From Ancylostoma caninum (Eukaryota; Nematoda; Chromadorea; Rhabditida; Ancylostomatidae): DNA of 64,000 bases. The stretch covers positions 558,001 to 622,000 of the forward strand of contig JBAJFG010000454.1 in assembly GCA_037903475.1 (NCBI GenBank), given 5' to 3'. The translations under genes and the position numbers were made by a program. Under the pieces are notes generated by a model, which had not been told where the DNA came from, searched no databases, and saw only the letters and a program-made list of their open reading frames with translations. Of the stretch, positions 42,435 to 54,110 are shown piece by piece; positions within the stretch are counted from its first letter, which is position 1, and the number at the start of each line of letters is the position of its first letter.

Positions 42435-44290
42435 ATGTCGGCGCTGCGGTACGCTACACGATTTGTTAACCGCAATCCTCGGAATCTCGAGATGATGGGT
42501 CTGCAGAAGCCACCTGTTGGCTATGAGTTCGAAAAGGATAGTGCCAAGCGCAGTTTTATCTACAAGTATGTCTTCTGTTGCAGGTTATGTACTTAGTGGG
42601 GTACTGGGGAAGCGTGCACCGCTAAAATATGCTGTTTTGGGAACTGCCGAAGTGTCCAATAATAGGGGTGGAAACGCACTTAGTTTCAATATTTTAAGAG
42701 TTTTATGTTAACAAATTTTCTTTTAGAGTGGAGTTACTGCAATCTAAAGCGCATCAGGATGCTCGATTAGTGCATTATAGAGATGGTACGGTTGTTGAAG
42801 CGTCAACAAGGGAAAAGTCGATCTCCGACCAGCTGTACAGGTGAGACGTCTATATTTAATGCCGTTATCGAAATTCCTTTGTTTCCTGTTTTTGTCTTCT
42901 CGGCAGAGTATATGTGATACATCTTACAAGCTTGTTTTTATTATTCCGGTGAATCAAAATTGTGAATTTTTTTCACTTTGCATTTTTAAAACGAACTCAA
43001 TGGCTTATTTTTCTGAGGAATGAGCCAGTGTGGTCCTCGACGCTATGGCAATAAATGTGGAAGTTTTGGTTGCTTCATTTGTAGATTGACCGTTGCAGCA
43101 AAACGAGCAAGACAGCTAATTCGCAATTCAGTTAATCTATCGTTGTTCCTGAGTAGTAGCTATACCTGGGACTATGTTTTTAGAGGAGGTTGCTCATTCA
43201 AATCACAGGGCTACAAAGGAGTTTCACTTCTTACGTAGTGTCCTATAACGTTCCTGAATTCTCTTGTATTAGAACACTCGCCAACGATCTGGGATGAAGA
43301 CGGAAAAAATCGAACGTTCAGGCTGTCATTCAACTTATGTGGACACAAAATCATTGATTCGTATTGTTCCGTGTTAATAGGACTGGAGCAATAATTGGAG
43401 AAAAGGGGTAAAGATAGATTATGTTCTGGAATGTTAACTCGTCGTATTTTTCGAGCCAAAAAGTTAGATGTTCCCAGGGTAGTGGCAGTGGAAGTCCATT
43501 CTTTTGTCCTCAGAACCTATCCATCAGTGTGCTGGCTCGTTAGATTGAATATCAGCGTTGAGAGATTTGAGGAAATGCAGAATTCAAAAAAAAATCTTAG
43601 AACTTCTGAGCAGTCCTAATCTGTACCTTCAAGACGTCAAACTGTTTGGAAGTAGGTACTGATTTTTTTTTCAATAAGAACAACTTTCAGCAACACAGAC
43701 ACTTGCGCAGCAATGAACCTGGGTCGAATATTAGCGGTGCGATGTCTACGAGCTGGAATTCATTTCGCTCTACCAGCTGCCAGCGAGGAGCAGATCGAAA
43801 GCAGCAAACATGTTGGTATCGCTTTTATTCAAATACAGATATAAATATTTACATTCAGAGCAATATTCACTGATTACCAATGCTGAAAGGCTTTTTTTTA
43901 ACCGATATTAAAATTCACTGCGATCTTCTTCGCAATTTAGCGGGGAGAGCACTTTATATAGCTCGGACTCCACATGAAGTTCAGGTGTATAACTTTCTAG
44001 ATGTATTAATAAATGTGTAATGTATGGTTATTGAGTGATCAGCAGGCAGTTTGTTCAGAATTTCCCTTTTAAAAGCTTCCTATTTAGATTTTTTCATAGA
44101 AGCTGTGATGGTTATCCATAGTAAAACACTCTGTTTTTAGCAAAGAGAGTTCTTCAAAGCGCTAGAATCCGAAGGCCTGCAGCTGAAGGAGCCTAAAGCC
44201 CAAGAACAAACCTATGAAACAGATCGATCCATGACATGGGAACGTTATCCAGTGATGGCAACGCGGCAAGACAAACTGGATGAGTTGTAA
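42435..44290 (+). CDS. mrpl-18: mitochondrial ribosomal protein uL18m
   Basis: A 171-residue protein of the mitochondrial large ribosomal subunit, expected to act in the matrix with 5S-site RNA contacts typical of the uL18 family. Exons are 42435-42565, 42727-42840, 43691-43811 and 44141-44290, with phases 2, 2 and 0. Recognisable parts are the N-terminal RFVNRNPRNLEMMGLQKPP, the strand VHYRDGTVVEASTREKSI (the most conserved uL18m block), the helix AAMNLGRILAVRCLRAGI, and the C-terminal EFFKALESEGLQLKEP. Length fits the family. A likely spliced-leader acceptor, CATTTGCAG, ends at 42433, one base before the AATG. Exon 2 joins directly to the exon at 43691 (AG+C gives Ser), which restores the family alignment; a plausible-looking open stretch at 43089 in that intron is therefore not used. 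Confidence 0.88.
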
Positions 44291-44871
44291 AAATATCTAT
44301 GTAAAGCCTTTAGATTAGTTATAGTCGTAATGTACACATCTCAGGTTGTCTTTTTGTTTTTGTTATCGTTGTGCATACCTACAAAGAAGTCATCAATGTA
44401 CTAGTAAGGCCTTGCAAATGCCAACCAGTTTGGAGAAATCTTTTTGGCTGTTGAATGTGGGATCCTTGAATGTTATACCTTGCTGTCATCCTTGTTACCA
44501 TTAAATATCTATAAAAACTTTATAAATTATTTTAAAAAATAACGTATCAACAATTTATATCCCAATTAAATTATACAATTTCTTTTGAATATCCGAGAAA
44601 ACTGCACATTGGACAAATCGTTGAATATCTACAGAATGACCCAAGAAGAAGGACAAAATCACCGGTACATTTCAAACAACACGCCTATAAGATGTTCATA
44701 ACGAGCTAGTACATATCAGTGGCAAAGGAGTTACAACGTAGGAATGTTCACGAAAGTTTCCATTTGTACAGATTCATCAATAACCTGGCCTTCATATCAC
44801 AATTACAGCCGAGCACATATTCATTTCAATAAATGTGGAGGATTTGAAACACCAGAGTGATACAATTATGC
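44291..44871. other. convergent intergenic region
   Basis: Lies between the 3' ends of mrpl-18 (plus) and the mannosidase gene (minus). AT-rich. Several poly(A)-signal-like stretches occur (for example ATTAAA near 44501 and AATAAA near 44828), but none can be assigned firmly. Confidence 0.4.
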
Positions 44872-47800
44872 TTACCATGATAATTTCACTGAGGTCACAT
44901 CTTGTGGCTGCAATGCTACTTCATCTGTAGGTTTTCCTTCATATAACAATGTAAGTGAAACTTCCTCTGTTGAGCGTAGATTTTGAAAGAGCTTCTTGGG
45001 CGTAATCTTAAAGAGTTCATTCAGCTCAACGCAAAAACAAGATTGAAACTTTTTTCTGGACATGGTTGGAAGTTAGCCGGTTTCATGTAGAAATCAAATA
45101 CTGGAAACATACTGTGTTTCCTTGCTTCATGCAATCCGACTGCAGTTGAAGCTTTGACCGGCAGTCCGTGAACGGCCGATATAAAATCAGCGCCGCTTCA
45201 TTCTTCGGTGTTGACATTCCGTTTCCACCGTAGTTAGTGGCCCCAGCGGTGGTTCTGAAGAAATTTAGAGATTACACGGCATTCACCTCGGAGTAAACAT
45301 CGCGTTGCAATACGCGCGCGAGCTGATCCATTCCAATAGATCAAATTCTCAATCGAAAGGCTGCGTCCGAAGCGCTGAAAACTACTCGCACGTGGCCTTT
45401 GGATTGAGAATTTGATCTCTTGAAATGGATCAGCTCGCATGCGTATTGCAACGCGATGTTTACTCCGAGGTAAATGTCCTGTAGAAAGCTAGTGCTCAGA
45501 GGTTGCAGAAATGAGAAATAGAACACAACGAACCTTAAACTGACAATGTGCACATCACATGGCAGACTTTGCGATATTCCACCTACTGTCTCAGTATTTG
45601 GTTGCGCTGGAAAAGAATAGCGTAACGAGGTTTTTTTTTATTTCTCGATATGAACGGTAACTGTCTGAAAATCGCCTTTAATCCAACTGCATGTATGAGA
45701 AAAAAAATGGCAGAAAAAATCTTTTTTTTCCTTGTTCATGCTTTACATCTGGGTAATTTACAGGGTTCAAACATAAGATGTTGTTATATTTATGTATCTG
45801 TCTACGAGATAAGAAGCGAAACAAAGAAATTAGCGAATTTCACATAACAGTGTGGAGTGGAACAAACCTTTGGTAAGCATCCTAACTATTGGATAGTGCA
45901 GTTCCATATCTTGAGCCAATCCTACCACCGAGTGGAATCCAACCCTTTCTTCGGCGGTATTGATCTTATCTGATGACGCAAGAGGTTCCACAAGCAGTCG
46001 GAATCGCGACAGAGTACGGTGGTTGTCCAAAACTCCCTGTTAAGTGCAGAGAATCTTCGGTTTCCGTGAATACACATCAAATACCATGAGGTAAATAAGT
46101 GTAGAATGGATGGTGAAATAAGCAATAGTAAAATACGGGGTTGTATACCTGGAATAGTCCTCGCCCGTCGTCGTGTTCTAATCGGCGATCCAGCATCACC
46201 TCTAGTTGACCTAAACATGTAAACAATGCAGTACGAAATTCTGCCAAACTAATCCTCCTATTCCATGCACAAACAGACCAGATTTAAGACTAGCAACTCC
46301 CAACGCTTGAGCTCCAAAAAGGGACAATCTTGTGGAAGAGTCTTCGATATAAGCAGAAGCTGACATTGGATAGAAGTGTGCTTGCAGCGGAAGTTTGGAA
46401 AGCTGACGCTTTCGTCGAATCATCTGAATTTTATGAGAAAAAAATCACTGAACAGACCAAAAGTTGTGGCAAACATACCTGAAGGCCATTCAAATCAGTG
46501 AACAAATCATCTCCGCTCTCGATATTTGTGTCCAAACGCATTGCTAGTTCGAAATTCGTCTTCGCCCTACAAAAAGGTGTACATATCATGCACCAGCAGC
46601 ATATAACAATGACTTTTCAAATACTACCTTATGTCCACTTCATTTGTAACTTCTATCGACGGTGAAGCATACGCTATCGAATAGACTTGCAGTATTTTCA
46701 GGTCAGGTGGACCAGCAACGATAACTCTCTTCATTACTGGTCCATCGATCACCTATAATAAGTGGTCACAACGATCCTATGTGGAACCGAAAAAAATTCA
46801 AACACGAGCATTAAGTCAGACTCTGCTTCAGGGACACTAAGCACGTAAAAACGACGTTGTTGGGTAAAACCATATTGTTAACTACAATTAGCATAAATTA
46901 ATTACCACAAATTGTTGTTCTGTTCGTGGAATTTCTTTCGCCTCACCATCTGGAAGGAACAAATACGCACCCGAGAGATTGTCGGCATTCCCACTCTTCA
47001 CTGAATGGTAGTTGATATTGTACAGTATATGATACGAACACTACTTTCAAGAGAACAAGGTTAACTAGGAAGTTTAGCATATTTTTTACCAGCGCTATGT
47101 TGTGTGCTCTCATAACAGGCCCACAAGATATTTAATACTACAGTTGAGGTGGAATTGAAGCAAATGCTGGGATGTTCCGTATCACAAATAGGTATGTAAG
47201 ATCTAGTGGTGAGTTTTCTTAAGTGGAATATCGGTAGCGCAGTTTATGGTTCGGTTCCGCTCCAGGTCATCAAGTCTTGCATACTTCCGGAGTTGGTAAA
47301 TTGGTACGAACTCCGGAAGGGATGCAAGACTTGATTGACCTGGAGCGGAATCGAACCAGAGGATCCTGGGAAGATGAAGCGCATGCCCCCCCCCGCAAGT
47401 CATGGTATAGGGCACGTGCGCATTCATTGCCTCTACGATGCTCGGGCATACTCGAATGCATGGCGCATCCCAAGAATGGGGTCGATTGGAGCCGATCGCT
47501 TCATCGCTTACTTTCATTGGAATAAAGGAGGAGCACATTCTCCCGCTGACCCAGTCAAATAATGGAAGATTCCAGCAACTTGAAATAGCCTGATCATTCA
47601 AGAATATCCATAATTTGAAAAACTTGAGTTCAAAAAAAACACAGTAATCTCAAAAAAGAGGAATGATCGGTGGCCTTGCGAAATAGCTCTAAATACCAAT
47701 GTATAGCCCCATCAGTCACTTTATGTCCTTGTTTAATTATGAAATGGTTGGCTCATGACTTTCTAGAACTGTTCCCGTGAACAAGTAAGAATAATTAAGC

Positions 47801-50800
47801 GACTAGAATAACAGGATGCACTGTATCCCCCACAACTTTCACAGCTACACACAAACAACATTGTGGATAACTTACGCAATCTCTCTTCGAATGTTACTAA
47901 ATATATTATCAGTAATGACATGTTCAGCCAGGTAAAAAGCAAAAAAAAAAGGAAACGAAGAACAGAGATGTGGGACAAAACATACGTTGTTTATATCCAC
48001 GAGCTCCATAGTGCACGTAATGTAGGTCCACCAAAATTTCTTTGTGGTCCTTTGGTGTCACTGACTGGAAGAAAAGCGGAATACATGACAACTGATCAGT
48101 AACTCGAAGAGGTTTTTGCTTACAAACCTTGAGGAAACAAGTTATAGCATCGAATTGAGCCGAAAACAACGAATTTTCCAATGAAAACACGCTTCCTTTG
48201 ACTATGTCAAATTTGAATTCGCTAAAAATATAGATAAAAGGACTAAATTATCTCGTAAAAGAAGAAATCTCACCTGATTTTGACACCAGCTTTCGCGGTT
48301 ATCGTTGGCATCGAAATTTGCTCATTCGTTGATGATTCGACCACTTCATAAACACTAACGCCGAACGGTCCCAACTCGTCCACGAAACATAGCTGGAAAG
48401 AAGTTACCAATACAACTTAGAGATATCAGAAGACAAATCTGAAACGCATACATTCATAACGTGAAACTCACCTCAAATACATTGTTTTGAACTAGAAGTC
48501 CGTCGCTGTAGACGAATACAGGTGATATTTGCTGTTTGATCTGCAAATTTATAATATGGTGTACACCAGTATTCAAAACTGAACTATGCCTTCGAAACAT
48601 TGCGTCTGCGAAAAAGAAAATGCAGTAGAACCTCGGTCACACAGTGTAAATAACCTGCCCACCTCACATCTCATGGCAAAGAACGAAAAGTTCAATACCA
48701 ATGATGGCTTCTTGATCGCAATTAATCCGATTTTTCTTGCGAATCATTAACGTTCACATTCACAACAGTTCACCCTAGGCGTCCCACGTACAGCGTAAGT
48801 GCGTCACCCAATAGGGTTCCAAATGTTTTACTGAAGTTTTACTTGTATAAGCTATTGAAAGGCTAGCTAAGAGTGAGCCATTGTCAGGATTCTTCATCGT
48901 TCTGACAAAATGAGTCGCTAGGGGGCTTCCCTGATCCATATAGGTTGGCGAGTACCTGTACTGATGGTTGAGTACATCCCGCTGGGTTACACAGTACGAG
49001 GAAAACTACTTGCTTGTCCAGCATCCATTCATCCTCAATACGTCGCCTACCGCGCTTTTCCATCTCAGACGCTGTCAAACCAACGGCAAGGGCCGTCAGA
49101 CGATGAAATCACGAGTTGCACGGAACGTCTTTGATTTCGGAACAACAAGGCGAAGCGGGCGCGGCTGCCCCGTGGGAACTGTTCCATGGGAGGAGGAACT
49201 TGGGTACCCGCAGCCGCTGGCGACTGTCAATTACGGCCAGCTCCAGCGCTCGCTGCTAAAGCGACTGTAAATTACCACCGGCTCGCGCTGTAGTTTCTTA
49301 ACCCCGCCCACCGCCGCAACCCAACCAACCACCGCGCGCGGCATTAGCGTTGCGATGAAGAAGTGTGAATGGCATCTAAGAGATCCGTGAAGCGGAAACT
49401 CTTGTGATTAATGGAAATTAGCGCTGATAATATTGTGATTGGTCAAATGTGACAAGTAAATAGTGTGATAGTTCAGATATGACAAGTAAATAGGCTTTAA
49501 TAGAGAATATTATCAGTAAACAGGGACTCTGAAGGACAACACTATTTTGAACTGTTCTCACGAGGAATTTTGAAAGCGTTGCCGCTCAGAGGAATGATGT
49601 TCTTTTTCTCTGAAAATAAATCTGCCTTCGCAAAGCTTGCTGAACTGCCTAGTGCTCTACTTTCATCAAAACCATAATTAGGAAGGTTTCGATGCAGACT
49701 GAAGTCAACTTTCTTGCGACACTTTAGAGTTTGCCCACGGCTTCTGGTCTTTTTTAAACCTACTAAAGGAGACATTATTTCCATTACTATTGCTGTAGTT
49801 ACCTTTTCTTAAGAATATAACTGAACTAACTCATTGAATTGAAATTGGATTTGAAACACACTTACACTTAGATTTCTGAGCAAAACGAAAAAATAACAGA
49901 GTCTACTCCTTATTTTATCAATGGAAAAATGAATATTTTAAACGAACACCAAAACGTTTCACATGCTTTTCGCCTTGGAACTGCAGCCCATTCGACTACT
50001 GCATTCTTGGTTCCATGAAATCAATATTACCAAAACAGTTATAGAGCGGCGATCTAATAGCATTGTATCCATGAGGTACGCCTGCAGGCACAGTACATAT
50101 CTGCGAGACATTTCTTACACCTCATCTGGCGTAGAGTAGTAGTCGATTTGAATAATATCACACACGCTTAAGGGCTAGTTGTTAAGAATGTTGAACGATC
50201 AAGTTCTGGAGTAAAACACAATGAAAAGGATCAAAAGAATTGAAATCCATAAATTTCTGGGTCACACAAGTTTCACTTCCATTATTCTTTTTTTTTTCGG
50301 CGAACTGACAGTGTATGCAATCTGGTATTAGAATAAGTATAATAATTAGGGGAATGCGCATATAATGAAGGGTACGAGCAGTACGGACGAAACACAAAAG
50401 CAAACTGCACGCATGATAATTCAGAAGGGGGCCAAAAAATCCAAAAAAGGTTCAAATCGCTGCGCAAATTTCAAGAATTTTTGACGTCCATGGCAGCTCT
50501 TCCTAAAGTGAACAGTATTGACGCGCTGGTATTTCTGGAATCATTACGCTTTCAGAAGCTTAAAAGCTTCTACACACAAAATCAGTTAACTATCATGATC
50601 ACCATGTAAAACCCATAACTCAAGTAAAAGCCGATTTCTTCTGCGGCGCTTCATCAGAATTACTTTACGATATCCTCTTTAACTCATTTCGCCTATTTTG
50701 TGGCCCCCTTCCATGTTTGCGTACGCGCGCGGCAGAATGGGCGGAGTCGCGACGTTTTGGGCGGTGCTAGTGCTATGCGCAGCACAAGTCAGCCGCGGCG

Positions 50801-53800
50801 CTGGCAATTGCCTTGGAGCGCGCGAGCTGGCATTAAAGTACCAGCCGCCGACGGCTGCTGGTACCCAAGTTCACTCACAAAAGCCACAAAGGAGATTGCC
50901 AGAAAAAAAGTGGCTCTGAAGCTTGATCCAAACGTATCACACATCGCCAGAAGAACAATGCAGTAGGATTCTCAGAAGTATAGATAGATAGAAGGATGTT
51001 CTGGAAGCAATACAAGGAAGGAGAATTCTGAAGAAGTGTCGAATTGACTGCCGCGATTACAACATACCCAGAATTGAGATGGAATCCTTCACGGGAAGGA
51101 TCTATACTAGCCTTTCAGTGATGAAACGGATTTTTCTTTCCTACGCACATGAAATAGGAAGTTCACGTAGTGAATTCATGATGCCACAGGCATTCATTTG
51201 ACCTCTGGATCTCGTTTTGGTTTTTCTTGAATTATCCGCTAAGGCGTAGATGGCTCACTGCTTTTCTAATGTCTTCATCTGCCTTCTACAAGATTCCTCA
51301 CTACACACCACCACTTCCCCTTCGCCCACCCCTTCGAGAAGCATTCCCACCCCTATGGGATCTATGCATCCCCCATCCCTATCGCTCTGGATTCGAAAGG
51401 TGTGAACACAACAATGTCAAAAACGAGTAAATCAATGAGCTTCAACGTTTTCTGCTTCATAATTACAGCGACACGTCAAAAGCGCCACCAGTTTCACCAT
51501 TCAATTATTAAAACGGAAATAAATGTCGAGCAAAACATTCTACCTCTCTGTCAGAGTCGACCTTTAACGTTGCGTGGACGGAAGTGACGTAGATACAAGT
51601 TGGCTCAACTCTTGATCGTGACAAAGTGTTGAATAGTACAACAAAGCTAAAAAATTCCAGTGAAGAGCAATATCAGCACATCCAGCAGGGGTGATGACTT
51701 ACTCTCCGATAGCATACGGCCTCCTTATAGGCATTGTATCCTGCTCTTTTCGATACTCGTCCAGAACCATGTTGTTTGTGGATCCAACTTCAGCACTAAT
51801 GAGGTCACTTAGAGTTTCAGACAACACTTTTTCGGTAGCCTCCAATGCAGCAAGCATTCTAGAAATATTCAATATATGATTAGAGCGCGCGAGATAAAGC
51901 GTGACAACGCAGAGGATCATAGTAGTCGTTACTTGTTGCCGTAGTCAACAACCACATGATCTTTTGCTGTGCCTGTAACTCCATCATGGTGCTGGAACAG
52001 CGATAGCGCCCTCCTAGCCAACACAAGCTTCGCGAAAATCTGAAAAAAAATCCTTCACTCAAAAGATATTTCTGAAATCTAGTGAAGATGCTCCTTCGGA
52101 ATGGTGTTTTAAAATTGAACCTTGCTGTCATTTAACAAGATAATAATTCCATCCAATTAAGTGTGCAGCTACGATCACACCACGGTAAAGGTACGATTCA
52201 CGGAATGCAAGATCGCACAGTATCCCTGCTTTTGCTTTAGTAGCTCTTGATAGCTCCCCCACTGAGCCAAACATTACATGTAAATATGAACAGATGGCAA
52301 AGGCTATTTTGCCGTCACCACTTGCTTAAACAAATCACTCACTCGCGAGTATAAAAACGTTGATTTATTGAAGAAAACGTTGGTTGACTGAAGAAAAACT
52401 ATGCATTCATACGGCCTTTTTGTTCAATACGCATCAGTAATAGGCGTACTTTGTCTCCATCGAAAAGTGGAGCTGATAAAGCAAGTTTTTTTTTTCGTTT
52501 TTTAGCAAACCGAGCCAATTCTATTCAATATGGATAGAGAAAAGCAATGGAATAGACGGAGCAAAAGCAAGGCAGCAAAAGTATTCTCAATAGTAAAAAC
52601 AAGTGTACTCATCGTAGATTCCCGAATTGTGAGATATATGGGTAACTAATAAAATTGTCGGAAATGACGAAAAAAGGCGGTGAAGTACAGCATTGAGGAA
52701 AAAAGGTAAGCAGAAACAGAATAAAGTACCAACAGAGTGAACACAAACCTCATCCGTGGGGCTTTCACCCTTCATCGCCTTCAGTGAGAAAGCAATTTCA
52801 GCAGCGCGTAGCTGATGTTGAAGAACTCGATCCATTTGCTTGTAAAATGGTCGCGATGTGAAGTATCCTGAATAGTTCGATCAGTACTGCACAACAGAAT
52901 TAGTGTTGGAAGTACAGGGAGTATGAGAAACTAAAACATCATCGTTTGATCACGAAAGAAAGCGTATTTCAGCACTAAAGAGTCTTTTGGATAGGTGGAT
53001 ATGTTGCTTGCGGTTATGTGTCCGACTGTATTTTGATCCATTGTTTTCTTCTACATTATAATCTTAGCCGCATCACGCAGCAGCTGCATCCAGAGGTTGA
53101 AGATATTTTACTTCGATTGTACAAAGTTAAGTGAAATTCCAAACTAACGTACCGCTCCAGTAGTGGTCATCTCTGTCAGCGTAAGTGAAAAAATCGCCGG
53201 AAAATATGGGTAGCGATTGTTGCTCCGTTCTGAGAGATCTATCCAGTTCAGTGAAGTAATCGGAGAGAGTTCCGAATCTAGCCTGAATTCAACTAGTCGT
53301 TAGTTGATCATGAAAAATAATATTTAAGATGTGCACTAAAAAACTGCACATCAGCAGCAAATTCAGCACTAACATGGATATTCCATTCCGTATTTTTATT
53401 CATCTCTTCGAAAAGCCGCATGTAGTTCTGATATTGCTCCGTCCATTCAGCATTAGTGTCATACCTATATGCAGGAAAATGTCATGAGAATAGAGGAAAA
53501 CGGAAGAAGAAGATCTATCCTGGCCTATGAAATGATAAATATCATAACTGACAAAAAATAAAGTGATAGCGCATTCTCTAACTCCCAAAGATAACAAGAG
53601 AAAAACAAACACCCGGGCCAAAAAAAAAACCAGAGGCAAGGCTTACCTAAAATCATCTCCGAGTGGAACCAAAAGAACGTTCATCTTGTAGAGTTGACTT
53701 TTCTTTCTATATTGATCATAAAGTAAGAATGCCCTGAAAAAATTGGAAAACTGGCCGTTTGAATTGCTAAGATGTTAAAATAGAAAGGTAACAGGTCATC

Positions 53801-54052
53801 ATCTCAACATACCGTTCTTTCACATTACTCTCGGTGATTCTCTCCGGCGGAACTCCCCATGGACAGCTGAGTCCAAGATCAGGAAGACGCCTTCAACAGT
53901 TCATGTATGCACTAACTAGCTTCTGAGCATATTTAAAAACGTTGCAATAAAAAAGCTTCATCATATTGCGAGAAAAAAAGACCTCTATCACAGAATTTGC
54001 GAATAACACAGTGTCAGTAAAACCTCTTAGGACCTTGGTTGCTACTATTTAC

Positions 54053-54110
<58 letters not shown>

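Noticed and set aside
43089..43134. Exon-like LTVAAKRARQLIRNS in mrpl-18 intron 2
   Set aside because: Skipping it restores the uL18m alignment and phase (AG+C). Including it breaks the next junction.
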